The notes below the pieces were generated by a model that was not told the DNA's origin, did not search any database, and worked only from the letters and a program-made list of their open reading frames with translations. A DNA stretch of 64,000 bases, taken from positions 32,509 through 96,508 of the forward strand of contig NZ_JAHDIU010000012.1 of the NCBI RefSeq assembly GCF_019891545.1. The letters run 5' to 3'. A program made the translations under genes and the position numbers. The first letter of the stretch is position 1. Every line of letters starts with the position of its first letter. The DNA comes from Flavobacterium coralii. GTDB lineage: Bacteria > Bacteroidota > Bacteroidia > Flavobacteriales > Flavobacteriaceae. Shown here piece by piece: positions 34,735-44,174 of this stretch.

Positions 34735-36957
34735 ATGGTAATGATACAGCGAATAAAGCAGTTTGCCGACAGCACTAATTTTACAAAAGCCGTAGTTGTT
34801 ACGGTTGCTGCAGTAGTACCCGTACTTATACTGGCACATTTTGGCTTTTTTGAAACCGGGTTTGCTATTGCTATCGGTGCTGTGCTTACCTACCCGGCCG
34901 ATATACAAAGTAACCTTAGCCACCGCATTAAAGGGTTGCTCTCTGCTACTGCTATAATAACACTCTGCACGCTGACAGTAAATCTGTTGCATGATTTACC
35001 TGTAGTATTTTACCCTGTTGCGCTGCTGCTTGTTTTTTTCCTGAGCATGATATCGGTTTACGGGCAAAGGGCTACAATGGTTTCCTTCTCGGGGCTTTTG
35101 GCTATTGCGCTTGCTACAGGCCATATCCACAAAGGTTTTGAAATTTGGGAGTATTGCGGACTTATATTAAGTGGTGGTCTCTTTTATACATTAATATCGG
35201 TATTGTTCAACTATTTTAGTCCGCACCGCTATACAGAGCTGCAGGTTGCCGAATGCCTTAAACTTACGGGTAGGTATATGAAGCAGCGTGGGCATTTATG
35301 GAAGCCTGATGCCGACAGGGAGAAAATTATAGAAAAGCAGCTTTTTATTCAGGTTGAACTGAATACCATACACCAAAACCTTCGCGAAATGCTGCTTCGC
35401 ACCCGCAGCAATGCAGGTAACTCTAACCGCAGCCGGAAGATGTTGCTTGTCTTTATTTCCCTTATGGAGGTGCTGGAACTGGCATTGTCTAACTCGTTTG
35501 ACCATGACAAGATACAGGATAAGTTCAGCAATTATCCTAAAGTACTTACCACCTACCAAAACCTGGCTTATAACTTAGCTGCAGCACTGAAAAATATTTC
35601 AAAAAGCCTGGAGAATAAAAAGAAATATGTATCGGCACACCATCTGTTGGAAGATTTGGAATATTTTGAGAGAGCTATTGCCGAGTATGAACATGAAGTT
35701 GGGCATGAAGCCGCAGCAGAGGGTGTTATAATGCTTACCAACATGCTACACTATGCCGAAAAGCAGATAGAAAAAATAAAGATTATAGAGCGGGCACTTA
35801 CACTTAACGTCAATTTTAAAGACATGCAGGGGCGTGACAAGGATCTGGAGAAATTTCTTGCGCCTGAATATTATCCCCTCCACACCCTGAAAGAAAACCT
35901 GAGCTTTTCTTCAACTATATTCAGGTTATCACTACGGCTTACCATAACAATTGCCCTTGGCTTTTTTATTGGTGCCCTGCTACCCTTGCAAAATGTGTAC
36001 TGGATATTACTTACCGTTGTGGTTATTATGCGCCCCGGTTACGGACTTACCAAACAACGTTCCTACCAGCGTATTGTGGGTACCGTTCTGGGTTGCATTA
36101 TTGCTTTTGGCATATTATACCTTGTGAGCCACCCGGCTATTATTGCTACACTTGCTATTGTATGCATGCTGATGGGCTTTACATTTACAGCCATCAACTA
36201 CCGAATAGGGGCAACTTTTGTTACAATTTATGTTGTTTTTGTGTATAGCATGCTTAACCCTGATATTACCCATGTTATACAATACCGTATTTTAGATACT
36301 GCCGTGGGTGCATTACTGGCCTTTGGTGCTAACTATTTCTTTTGGCCGGCATGGGAGTTTATTCAATTGCCTGTATACATCAAAAAGGCAATATCAGCCA
36401 ACAAAGATTACCTCGCGGAAATAGCTGATTTATATAATAAAAAAGGGAGCGTGCCAACATCGTATAGGGTAGCCCGCAAAAACGCATTTATAGAAGTAGG
36501 CAACCTTACTGCATCTTACCAGCGTATGACACAGGAGCCTAAATCTAAACAGAGGCAACAGGCGCAGGCTTACAAGCTTGCGGTACTGAACCATACATTA
36601 TTGTCGTCTTTAGCGTCGTTAGGGGCGTATATACAATCGCACCACACTAGTAAAGCTTCAGAGGCTTTTAATGTGGTGGTACAGGCTGTAACGCGTAACC
36701 TTAACAATGCCGTTGCCATGCTTGCACATGAAGATGCCATACAAGCCCCTGCAAAACAGCAAGAAGAACTGGCAGCCCGTTTTACCGAATTAAAAAACAT
36801 AAGGGCACGTGAGTTGCACGAACGTTACAGCAATGACGAAGAAACCCTTAAGCTAAAATTACAGGAAGCCCAGCTAATAATAGAACAACTGGTGTGGCTA
36901 ACCAATATTTCTGAAAAGATTGTAAAGGCAGCAAGGCAGTTGGAGAGTGTAAAGTAG
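34735..36957 (+). CDS. FUSC/YccS-family inner-membrane protein
   Basis: A protein of 740 residues with two blocks of membrane helices (residues about 20-170 and 390-540), each followed by a cytoplasmic helical domain. This is the layout of the FUSC (fusaric acid resistance/YccS/YhfK) family. Motifs include LTYPADIQSNLSHRIKGLL and MRPGYGLTKQRSYQRIVGT, the latter the family signature (PGYG.T..R...R..GT). Members are probable efflux or envelope proteins. The start is placed at 34735 or 34741 because the -7 element lies at 34717-34724. The stop abuts the convergent downstream gene. Confidence 0.88.
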   Translation: MVMIQRIKQFADSTNFTKAVVVTVAAVVPVLILAHFGFFETGFAIAIGAVLTYPADIQSNLSHRIKGLLSATAIITLCTLTVNLLHDLPVVFYPVALLLVFFLSMISVYGQRATMVSFSGLLAIALATGHIHKGFEIWEYCGLILSGGLFYTLISVLFNYFSPHRYTELQVAECLKLTGRYMKQRGHLWKPDADREKIIEKQLFIQVELNTIHQNLREMLLRTRSNAGNSNRSRKMLLVFISLMEVLELALSNSFDHDKIQDKFSNYPKVLTTYQNLAYNLAAALKNISKSLENKKKYVSAHHLLEDLEYFERAIAEYEHEVGHEAAAEGVIMLTNMLHYAEKQIEKIKIIERALTLNVNFKDMQGRDKDLEKFLAPEYYPLHTLKENLSFSSTIFRLSLRLTITIALGFFIGALLPLQNVYWILLTVVVIMRPGYGLTKQRSYQRIVGTVLGCIIAFGILYLVSHPAIIATLAIVCMLMGFTFTAINYRIGATFVTIYVVFVYSMLNPDITHVIQYRILDTAVGALLAFGANYFFWPAWEFIQLPVYIKKAISANKDYLAEIADLYNKKGSVPTSYRVARKNAFIEVGNLTASYQRMTQEPKSKQRQQAQAYKLAVLNHTLLSSLASLGAYIQSHHTSKASEAFNVVVQAVTRNLNNAVAMLAHEDAIQAPAKQQEELAARFTELKNIRARELHERYSNDEETLKLKLQEAQLIIEQLVWLTNISEKIVKAARQLESVK

Positions 36958-37590
36958 TTAATAATCAAATCTTTTTGCCGGGCTGTAACCGTGCCTTTTC
37001 ATAATGGCAGTGAATTCATACGCTTCACTCTGAGTCATTATTCCGTTTTTAAAGGCAAGCCTGCAAAAGGTATATTCTATTTCAGTTAAATTCCCTTTTC
37101 TGTTTTCTTCCTTTATTAATGGATAAAAGATTTTCTTCCAGTCATCTGAAGCCTTTTGAATAATAAAAGTGGCGCGAAAGGGATTAATCTTTACGTATTT
37201 ATTCAGTTTGGTGGTTGTAGGGTAGCCATAGCGCTTAATTATTGTATGCAGGTTAAGTGCATTTCTGTTATATACGCGCACTATAAAATCTGCTGCTGTA
37301 GGAGGCACTTCATTAACCTGGTAATCAAGATAAGAAGATATATTGGTTGACGGATAGGGGTTCCGGGCTACTATAGAATCATTGTAATATGTGTAAAAGG
37401 GTACTTCTAAAACTCCTCCTGCCCTCCTGATGTCTCCTTCCAGCTTCATCGTAACATCATTAAGGTAATCCATAAACTTAAGGCGCTCTATAAGCTGTTC
37501 ATGGTCTCTTTCCAATAAAATGTCTTTACTACTTTGCGGGAATACGTTTAATGCGAACAGCATACAATAAATCAGGAGTAATTTTTTCAT
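36958..37590 (-). CDS. Exported protein with DUF6624-like C-terminal half
   Basis: A 210-residue protein with a signal peptide (MKKLLLIYCMLFALNVFPQ). The C-terminal half, with IKRYGYPTTTKL, then ATFIIQKASDDWKKIFYPLI and NLTEIEYTFCRLAFKNG, resembles the DUF6624 pattern (GyPt, IIQHad, l...l..r). The fit is partial and uncertain. It would be periplasmic. Its last base is immediately adjacent to the stop of the FUSC gene on the other strand. Confidence 0.6.
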   Translation of the reverse strand: MKKLLLIYCMLFALNVFPQSSKDILLERDHEQLIERLKFMDYLNDVTMKLEGDIRRAGGVLEVPFYTYYNDSIVARNPYPSTNISSYLDYQVNEVPPTAADFIVRVYNRNALNLHTIIKRYGYPTTTKLNKYVKINPFRATFIIQKASDDWKKIFYPLIKEENRKGNLTEIEYTFCRLAFKNGIMTQSEAYEFTAIMKRHGYSPAKRFDY

Positions 37591-37634
37591 AATTAATTAA
37601 TTGGGTGGAGTAAAAATAAAATAATTATTATGAA

Positions 37635-37661
37635 TAAAAAAACCACCCGCTTGGGTGGTTT
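37635..37661 (-). terminator. Terminator after mqo
   Basis: On the minus strand AAACCACCC and GGGTGGTTT form a 9-bp stem with a 4-nt loop followed by a T run. It lies 8 bp after the mqo stop. Confidence 0.85.
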
Positions 37662-37668
37662 GTATAAA

Positions 37669-39189
37669 TTACACATAAAAAACTTCATCGAGCTTTTCCA
37701 GTTTCAAAATTTCGGCGGCATCATACCTTACCTTTTTTAGCAATTGCAGGTTATCGTTCAGGTGCTGCCCGTATGAGGGTATCATCTCCCGTAGCCTACT
37801 TTGCCATGCTGCCGACTGCATTTTATCTTTAAAGCACTTATTGAGTACATCAATCATTATACTTACCGCTGTACTTGCACCGGGCGATGCACCCAGTAAA
37901 GCTGCCAGGGTACCATCGGCGCTTGTTATAACCTCTGTACCAAATTCCAGCTTTCCGCCCTGTTCAGGGTCTTTCTTAATAACCTGCACACGCTGCCCGG
38001 CTGTTTCCAGCTCCCAGTCTTCGGGTTTGGCGGTAGGCAGGTATTCGCGTAAGGCTTCCATTCTGTCATCTCGCGATTGTGTAACCTGTTCTATAAGATA
38101 TTTGGTTAGTGACAGGTTGTGGTAACCCGCAGCAAGCATTGGGCCTATATTATTTACTTTTATACTAAGGGGAAGGTCAAGGTAAGAACCCTGCTTTAAG
38201 AACTTGGTACTAAAACCGGCATAAGGGCCAAAAAGGAGTTCCTTTTTACCGTTAATCATACGGGTATCTATATGCGGGACAGACATTGGCGGTGCACCAA
38301 CACTTGCCTTGCCATAAACTTTAGCATCATGCTTTTGTATAACCTCTTCATTTATACACTTAAGCCATTGCCCGCTTACCGGGAAACCGCCAAAGCCCTC
38401 ACCTTCCGGTATGCCCGATTTTTCGAGTAAGGGCAGAGAGCCACCGCCGGCACCTATAAAAACAAACCTGGCATATATTCTTTTTTTATCTCCCGTGGCA
38501 AGGTCTTTTATCTTCAGCTTCCATTTGTTACTGCCACTGCGCGAGCGCCTCATAGAGCGTACTTCGTGCCCAAAGAACAGGTTAACATCAGGCTGGGTGC
38601 GCAGCCATGCAAACATATCCCTTGTTAGCTCCCCAAAATTAACATCGGTGCCTATAGCCATGCGTGTCGCAGCAATTGGCTCACCAGTAGCACGGCCCTC
38701 CATTACAAGCGGCATCCATTGGGTAATAACAGCAGGGTCTTCAGTATATTCCATACCCTTGAAAATAGGGTACTGCTGTAACGCATTATAGCGTTTTTTC
38801 AGGTATTCAACATTATCTTTACCCCATACAAAACTCATGTGAGGGGTGCTGTTTACAAAATCTTCAGGGTTGGTAATGCGCCCCTGATGCACAAGGTATG
38901 TCCAGAATTGTTTCGATTCTTCAAAAAACTCAGCAATTTTAACTGCCTTCGCAGTATCTATAGTACCATCAGGCAGTTCGGGCGTGTAGTTAAGCTCACA
39001 AAAAGCAGAGTGCCCTGTACCGGCATTGTTCCATGCATCAGAACTTTCGGCAGCAGCCACGTCAAGCCTTTCGTAAATATCAATTTTTATTTCAGGCATA
39101 AGCTCTTTCAGGAACATGCCCAGTGTAGCGCTCATTATCCCGGCGCCAATAAGGATAACATCGGGTTCTGTGTGTATATTTTGAGACAT
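37669..39189 (-). CDS. mqo: Malate:quinone oxidoreductase
   Basis: A 506-residue FAD enzyme oxidising malate to oxaloacetate and passing electrons to quinone at the inner membrane. The FAD motif is VILIGAGIMSATLG, followed by the MQO signatures ERLDVAAAESSDAWNNAGTGH and NYTPE. The GIP.GEGFGGFPVSGQWL region is conserved. Length is normal. It replaces or supplements NAD-linked malate dehydrogenase in the TCA cycle. A perfect -7 element lies 27 nt upstream on the minus strand and a terminator follows. Confidence 0.96.
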   Translation of the reverse strand: MSQNIHTEPDVILIGAGIMSATLGMFLKELMPEIKIDIYERLDVAAAESSDAWNNAGTGHSAFCELNYTPELPDGTIDTAKAVKIAEFFEESKQFWTYLVHQGRITNPEDFVNSTPHMSFVWGKDNVEYLKKRYNALQQYPIFKGMEYTEDPAVITQWMPLVMEGRATGEPIAATRMAIGTDVNFGELTRDMFAWLRTQPDVNLFFGHEVRSMRRSRSGSNKWKLKIKDLATGDKKRIYARFVFIGAGGGSLPLLEKSGIPEGEGFGGFPVSGQWLKCINEEVIQKHDAKVYGKASVGAPPMSVPHIDTRMINGKKELLFGPYAGFSTKFLKQGSYLDLPLSIKVNNIGPMLAAGYHNLSLTKYLIEQVTQSRDDRMEALREYLPTAKPEDWELETAGQRVQVIKKDPEQGGKLEFGTEVITSADGTLAALLGASPGASTAVSIMIDVLNKCFKDKMQSAAWQSRLREMIPSYGQHLNDNLQLLKKVRYDAAEILKLEKLDEVFYV

Positions 39190-39216
39190 CGGAAATTAGT
39201 AGAAAAGATTAAAATG

Positions 39217-39224
39217 CAAAGGTA
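39217..39224 (-). promoter_or_regulatory. Promoter -7 element of mqo
   Basis: TACCTTTG on the minus strand, a perfect TAnnTTTG match whose last base is 28 nt before the mqo ATG. Confidence 0.65.
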
Positions 39225-39301
39225 AGATGCACATTCTAAAACTTTTCTTAAGGCCTTATGATTAATATCATAAAGCTTTATTTTTACCAAAACTGAAATG
39301 T

Positions 39302-39745
39302 TTAAAGTATATTTTTTCGTGATAAATAATCCTGCAGCATAATTGTTGCCGAAATTTCATCTACAAGGGCTTTATTTTGCCGTTGTTTCTTCTTTAAACC
39401 ACTATCAATCATGGTCTGGAAAGCCATTTTGCTGGTAAAGCGTTCATCTATACCTTCTATTGGCATATCAGGAAATGCGGTTTTAAACTTTTCTGTAAAA
39501 GCAGCTACAAGCGGTGCACTTTGAGACGGCTCATTGTTCATCTGTTTCGGAATACCGACTATAACTTTTTCTACTTTTTCTTTTGCAAAATATGATTGCA
39601 GCCATGCAATAGCCGTTTCAGATGGTATTGTGGTTAAGCCAGTTGCTATCATCTGCATTTCGTCTGTTACTGCTATGCCTGTGCGTTTTAAGCCATAATC
39701 AATTGCCATTATCCTGCCCTGCCCGCTTTTTCCGAATAATGACAT
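39302..39745 (-). CDS. ruvX: RuvX/YqgF Holliday-junction resolvase-like protein
   Basis: About 147 residues with an RNase H-like fold. The metal-binding Asp lies in MAIDYGLKRTGIAVTD; VIVGIPKQMN, the GIDERFTSKMA motif with Glu, and the C-terminal DEISATIMLQDYL complete the signature. The family resolves Holliday junctions or processes 16S rRNA precursor; both roles are reported. The start is uncertain: ATG at 39745 (MSLFGKSG) is used, and alternatives lie 18 bp upstream and 36 bp downstream. Confidence 0.9.
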   Translation of the reverse strand: MSLFGKSGQGRIMAIDYGLKRTGIAVTDEMQMIATGLTTIPSETAIAWLQSYFAKEKVEKVIVGIPKQMNNEPSQSAPLVAAFTEKFKTAFPDMPIEGIDERFTSKMAFQTMIDSGLKKKQRQNKALVDEISATIMLQDYLSRKNIL

Positions 39746-39788
39746 AATATTATCTTTACCCATGTATGCTGCTTAATCTTTAGTTTAA

Positions 39789-40523
39789 TTATAACTTGCC
39801 TATCCGCAAAAGTAACGGAAAGGTTACCTGTTTATCGCTGTTTTCCCAGCTTATTTTTAATTCCTCTTCAATTAAGCTGAAAGAATTTTTGCCCTTCTCC
39901 TCTTTGTAATGCTGTACTGCCGACCATGTTTGGAGGTATCCGGCAAGCTGCTCAAAATCCCATGTAAAAGTATTGACAAAGTTTCTGTCCGTATAAATCT
40001 CGTTAAAAGGAAACGGAATGGTTTTATAGTTTTCATCAAGGTAACGCCTTTCAGCATCCCAGTACGGTCCCACAATGTCATGGTAAAACCTGCTTATTAT
40101 CTTGTCAGATTCACTGTTAGTCTGCAAAAGTCCATATCCCATAACAGCTATAACGCCTTCAGGTTTCATGATCCGATAAGCTTCTTTGTAAAATACATCA
40201 AAATCGAACCAGTGTATAGCCTGTGCTACTGTTATCAGGTCGAACTGTTTATCATTAAAATCTGTAGCCTCGGCAGGTTGCCTGCTGTAAAATATATTGT
40301 CTTTGCTTACAGCATGTTCAAGCTGTTTGCTGCTGATATCTGTAGCATATATTTCTTTAAAGTAAGTCGAAAATAAGGCTGCAACCTGTCCGTTGCCCGT
40401 AGCAACATCTAAAGCACAATTTTTCTCCTTTACAAAAGACAGGATATAGGCAACCATATCATTGGGATAGGCAGGCCGGTATTTTGAATATTCTTTTGCA
40501 AGAGCCGAAAAATTATCTTTCAT
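39789..40523 (-). CDS. Class I SAM-dependent methyltransferase
   Basis: A protein of 244 residues from ATG 40523 (MKDNFSALAKEYSKYRPAYP). The SAM-binding motif I is CALDVATGNGQVAALF, followed by IYATDISSKQLEHA and FDLITVAQAIHWFDFD (motifs II and III). The longer frame to 40706 has no family support and would place the start beyond the promoter of dapD on the other strand. This group (YPRP start, AIHWFD) comprises small-molecule methyltransferases of unknown substrate, common in Bacteroidota. It is divergent to dapD. Confidence 0.85.
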   Translation of the reverse strand: MKDNFSALAKEYSKYRPAYPNDMVAYILSFVKEKNCALDVATGNGQVAALFSTYFKEIYATDISSKQLEHAVSKDNIFYSRQPAEATDFNDKQFDLITVAQAIHWFDFDVFYKEAYRIMKPEGVIAVMGYGLLQTNSESDKIISRFYHDIVGPYWDAERRYLDENYKTIPFPFNEIYTDRNFVNTFTWDFEQLAGYLQTWSAVQHYKEEKGKNSFSLIEEELKISWENSDKQVTFPLLLRIGKL

Positions 40524-40633
40524 GATTGACAGATTTTTAGTAAATTTAATTATTTCCTGCACTTTATGGAAACGAACCGAAAAGATTTGTATTTTGCCTG
40601 AATGTTTTAATGATGATAATTTACAGGGATTGT

Positions 40634-40641
40634 TATCTTTG
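40634..40641 (+). promoter_or_regulatory. Promoter -7 element of dapD
   Basis: TATCTTTG, a perfect TAnnTTTG match, lies 17 nt before the dapD ATG. Confidence 0.7.
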
Positions 40642-40658
40642 CCCCAAAACAAATTGCC

Positions 40659-41474
40659 ATGAATACCATACAAACCCTTATAGAGCAGGCCTGGGATAAC
40701 AGGCAACTGCTTCAGGAAGAGAAAACCATAAATGCCATACAGGAAGTAATTGAAATGCTTGACGCAGGAAAACTGCGTGTTGCAGAACCCGGCAATGATG
40801 GCTGGAAGGTAAACGAATGGGTTAAAAAAGCCGTTGTTTTATACTTTCCTATCCGCAAGATGGAAACGCTTGAAGCAGGAATTTTTGAATATCATGACAA
40901 AATGCCGCTAAAGCATAATTATGCTGAAAAAGGGATTCGCGTAGTACCCAATGCCGTGGCACGCCACGGGGCATATATAGCTTCTGGCGTTATATTGATG
41001 CCGAGTTATGTAAACATAGGCGCTTATGTAGATGAAGGCACTATGGTTGATACATGGGCTACGGTGGGCAGTTGTGCGCAAATTGGTAAAAACGTTCACC
41101 TTAGCGGTGGTGTGGGCATAGGCGGGGTTTTAGAACCATTGCAGGCCGCACCCGTAATAATAGAAGATGGTGCCTTTATAGGCTCACGTTGCATAGTGGT
41201 AGAAGGCGTAAGGGTAGAAACCGAAGCCGTTCTTGGCGCAAATGTATGCCTTACCGCCTCTACTAAGATTATTGATGTTACAGGTAATGAACCTGTAGAA
41301 ATGAAAGGGGTTGTGCCTGCCAGGTCTGTAGTGATACCCGGCAGCTATACTAAAAAATTTGCCGCAGGTGAGTACCAGGTGCCCTGCGCGCTGATAATTG
41401 GTAAGCGAAAGCCTTCTACCGATTTAAAAACCTCGCTCAACAATGCTTTAAGGGAATATGATGTAGCGGTTTAA
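40659..41474 (+). CDS. dapD: Tetrahydrodipicolinate N-succinyltransferase
   Basis: A 271-residue cytoplasmic enzyme of the succinylase route to diaminopimelate and lysine. It uses succinyl-CoA to acylate tetrahydrodipicolinate. An N-terminal helical domain (LIEQAWDNRQLL, VNEWVKKAV) precedes a left-handed beta-helix of hexapeptide repeats (VNIGAYVDEGTMVDTWATVG, VGIGGVLEPLQAAPVIIEDG). The last region (KKFAAGEYQVPCALIIGKRK) is diagnostic. The GT2-GT9 fusion starts 9 bp downstream, so the two may share a transcript. Confidence 0.96.
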   Translation: MNTIQTLIEQAWDNRQLLQEEKTINAIQEVIEMLDAGKLRVAEPGNDGWKVNEWVKKAVVLYFPIRKMETLEAGIFEYHDKMPLKHNYAEKGIRVVPNAVARHGAYIASGVILMPSYVNIGAYVDEGTMVDTWATVGSCAQIGKNVHLSGGVGIGGVLEPLQAAPVIIEDGAFIGSRCIVVEGVRVETEAVLGANVCLTASTKIIDVTGNEPVEMKGVVPARSVVIPGSYTKKFAAGEYQVPCALIIGKRKPSTDLKTSLNNALREYDVAV

Positions 41475-41483
41475 AAACTGATA

Positions 41484-43346
41484 ATGAGCGGAAACCAAAC
41501 TAAAATATCTGCGCTTGCCATTGTTTTTAATGAAGAGCACAACATAAGGGAGTACCTGCAAAACATGTCGTTTGCCGACGAAATTGTAGTGGTAGACTCT
41601 TTTAGTACCGACAGGACTCCTGCAATTGTAAAGGAGGAATTTCCCCATGTGCGTTTTTACCAGCGCGTTTTTGATGATTTCTCATCACAGCGCAACTATA
41701 CATTAGATCTTGCCACACACGACTGGGTTGCTTTTTTTGATGCTGATGAAAGGATAACACCGAAAGGTATTAAAGAAATAACAGATGTTGTTAACAGCAA
41801 CCCGGAAGAAGTAGCACTTTGGGTAAAACGTATTTTTTACTACCAAGGTAAGCCGCTGGTTAACAATAACTTTAATGAAGACCGTACAGCACGTATCTTC
41901 CGTAAGTCAAAATGCCGCTACTCTGATAAATTAGTGCATGAAAAACTTACCATAAACGGTAAAAGCCGTGTACTAAAATATGCTATAGAACATTATTCTT
42001 TTATCAATAAAGAAGATTTTCTCCAGAAAAGGCTGCAATACTCCAAACTAAAGGCTAAAGAGTTTTATAATGAAGGTATTACCACAAATGTATTTCATTT
42101 CACGGTAAGGCCGGCTTTCCGCTTCTTTAAGTACTATGTGCTAAAGTTCGGTTTTATAAATGGCAGGCAGGGTTTCGAAATTGCAAGGATTTTAGGTTAC
42201 CATGTTTACATGCGGTATGTTTACCTGCGCGAGATGAACCGTAACTGCAGGAAGATACTTATAATACAGCAAAAAATGATTGGTGATGTGCTGGCAAGCA
42301 GCATTATCTGCAATATGCTGAAAGAAGAATACCCGTGTTCGCGTATCGATTACCTTGCTAACACATTTACCATACCCGTGGTAGAGAACAATCCGTACAT
42401 TGACAGGATTATACCTTTTGAAGACCGCTACCGCGAAAGCAAGCTTGAGTTTTTCAGGTTTCTTAAAAGCGTTCGTAAAACAGGCTATGATGTGGTTATT
42501 GATGCTTACGGCAAATGGGAAAGTGGTATTATTACTTCTTTCTCGGGGGCTAAAACCAAAATTGGCTATAAGAAATGGTACACATCATTTTTTTATAATA
42601 AAACTGTGGAACCCGATAAAACCGTATCAGGTTCGGCATTATACCACAGGATGCAGCTGGCAGAAGCAGCTACAGGCACAAAACACGTTATTGAATATCC
42701 TAAAATATACCTGACAGAACAGGAACAGGCAGTGGCTGCCGCTTACATGGCAGAAAAAACAGATGGCTACAAACCTGTTATAATGATAAGCGTGCTGGGT
42801 AGTGACGATATAAAGAGTCTTCCTGCACAGGAAATGGCAAATGTAATTAACTACATTGCCGCCGGTACCGATGCTACACTGTTATTTAACTACCTGCCTT
42901 CGCAGGTTGAAAAGGCAAAAGAGATATACAACCTTTGCAATGAGCAGGCACGCGAAAAGATACTTTTTGATTTTTATGTTAAAGGACTCAGGAGCTTTTT
43001 AGGGATACTCTCGCAGTGTTCGGCGCTTATAGGAAACGAAGGCGGCGCCGTTAATATGGCCAAAGCACTTGGAGTACCAACATTTACAATTTTCTCCCCT
43101 TGGATAAATAAAAACTCGTGGAATATGCTAACGCAAACCGGCGAGCACATGGCTGTACACTTGCAGGATTATTATCCTGAAATTTACGGTGCAAAACACC
43201 CTAAAGAGTTTAAAGAGAAGTCGCTTGAATTATATCCTAAGCTAAAGCTTAACTTGTTTGAAGACGATTTAAAATCGTTTTTAAACCATATTACGAAACA
43301 GGCGGAAGGCCGGGCTCCTTTACAATTCCGTAGGGAGTCCATTTAA
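41484..43346 (+). CDS. Fusion of GT2 and GT9 glycosyltransferases
   Basis: A 620-residue protein with two complete glycosyltransferases in one frame. Residues 1 to about 255 are a family 2 inverting transferase of the LgtF/WaaE type, with NEEHNIREYLQNM, VVVDSFSTDRT, FFDADERI and ARIFRKSK. From RKILIIQQKMIGDVLASSII (about 257) to the end it is a family 9 heptosyltransferase-like enzyme, with GNEGGAVNMAKALGVPTFTIF. Such activities build LPS core: GT2 adds a hexose and GT9 a heptose. No stop or frameshift is seen at the join, so the fusion is real unless the start is wrong. Its 3' end overlaps the convergent GT2 gene by 56 bp. Confidence 0.88.
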   Translation: MSGNQTKISALAIVFNEEHNIREYLQNMSFADEIVVVDSFSTDRTPAIVKEEFPHVRFYQRVFDDFSSQRNYTLDLATHDWVAFFDADERITPKGIKEITDVVNSNPEEVALWVKRIFYYQGKPLVNNNFNEDRTARIFRKSKCRYSDKLVHEKLTINGKSRVLKYAIEHYSFINKEDFLQKRLQYSKLKAKEFYNEGITTNVFHFTVRPAFRFFKYYVLKFGFINGRQGFEIARILGYHVYMRYVYLREMNRNCRKILIIQQKMIGDVLASSIICNMLKEEYPCSRIDYLANTFTIPVVENNPYIDRIIPFEDRYRESKLEFFRFLKSVRKTGYDVVIDAYGKWESGIITSFSGAKTKIGYKKWYTSFFYNKTVEPDKTVSGSALYHRMQLAEAATGTKHVIEYPKIYLTEQEQAVAAAYMAEKTDGYKPVIMISVLGSDDIKSLPAQEMANVINYIAAGTDATLLFNYLPSQVEKAKEIYNLCNEQAREKILFDFYVKGLRSFLGILSQCSALIGNEGGAVNMAKALGVPTFTIFSPWINKNSWNMLTQTGEHMAVHLQDYYPEIYGAKHPKEFKEKSLELYPKLKLNLFEDDLKSFLNHITKQAEGRAPLQFRRESI

Positions 43347-44124
43347 TTTTCTTTTCCTTAACCTCTTTGCGTATGGCAAGGTTAGCCGCAAGTGATTCAG
43401 GGGTTTTATAGCCCCTGGCGTGATCAAGGTGCAGGCAAACGGCCTTGTGCCTTATCTGCTTGCCTTTAACGCCAAAGTTCTCTAAGCGTTCGCCAAATTC
43501 CCTGTCGGGGCCGCCATATTTCATGCGCTCATCATAACCGTTTATGGCAATCATATCTTCTTTAAAACCGGATGAGTTACAGTTATTAAAAGAAGGCGTT
43601 GTGGTAGTAATACTATCTAACACGGTAGCCAGTACAGGCCCTGCAGAGAGCTTCATGGTTTGAGAAAAACCCAGCTTGTCCTGCTTTTTCAACCAGTTTA
43701 CATCAAAACAGCGCTGGCTTTCTATATCTTCTTTAGTAATAACCGTGCTTGTACTCATAGGCAGTTTGCAGTAACCACCTGAAAGGAACCTGCCTTTTTC
43801 GGCAAATTTAGCATGCACTGCTACAAAGTCCTCCCTCGGAATGCAGTCGCCATCTGTCATTATTATATATTCGTTCTCGGCTTCTACAATGGCTATATTC
43901 AGTATTTCCTGCCTGCGGTAGCCTTTATCTTCATGCCAAAGGTGTCGCAACGGTACCGGGTAATTTTGGGCATAAAGGTCTATCAGTTCTTTTGTAGAAG
44001 CACGCGAACCGTCATCAGCAATGATAAGTTCAAAATCTTTATAAGTCTGTACGCTATAACCTATAAGCACTTTTTCGAGCCATTTCTCTGCGTTATATGT
44101 ACTTACTATTACTGATATCTTCAT
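43291..44124 (-). CDS. Family 2 glycosyltransferase with GT2 galactosyltransferase-type C-terminus
   Basis: A 277-residue enzyme with the GT2 N-terminal start MKISVIVSTYNAEKWLEKVL, the ADDGS nucleotide-sugar motif, and the metal-binding DGDCIPREDFV. The C-terminal half (NGYDERMKYGGPDREFGERL, HLDHARGYKT) matches the Glyco_transf_7C-like galactosyltransferase domain. Substrate sugar unknown. It adds to the LPS-core cluster. Its C-terminal 18 codons are antisense to the end of the GT2-GT9 gene. A Kdo/WaaP-like kinase lies just downstream of its start on the same strand. Confidence 0.87.
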   Translation of the reverse strand: MKISVIVSTYNAEKWLEKVLIGYSVQTYKDFELIIADDGSRASTKELIDLYAQNYPVPLRHLWHEDKGYRRQEILNIAIVEAENEYIIMTDGDCIPREDFVAVHAKFAEKGRFLSGGYCKLPMSTSTVITKEDIESQRCFDVNWLKKQDKLGFSQTMKLSAGPVLATVLDSITTTTPSFNNCNSSGFKEDMIAINGYDERMKYGGPDREFGERLENFGVKGKQIRHKAVCLHLDHARGYKTPESLAANLAIRKEVKEKKIKWTPYGIVKEPGLPPVS

Positions 44125-44174
44125 AAAAAAGTCCGTTTAAATTATCCGCTTTACGGCATGCAAAGGTACTATAT

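Noticed and set aside
39789-40706. N-terminal extension of the methyltransferase to 40706
   Set aside because: The extra 61 residues are not family-like and overlap the divergent dapD promoter and start; the ATG at 40523 starts the conserved domain.
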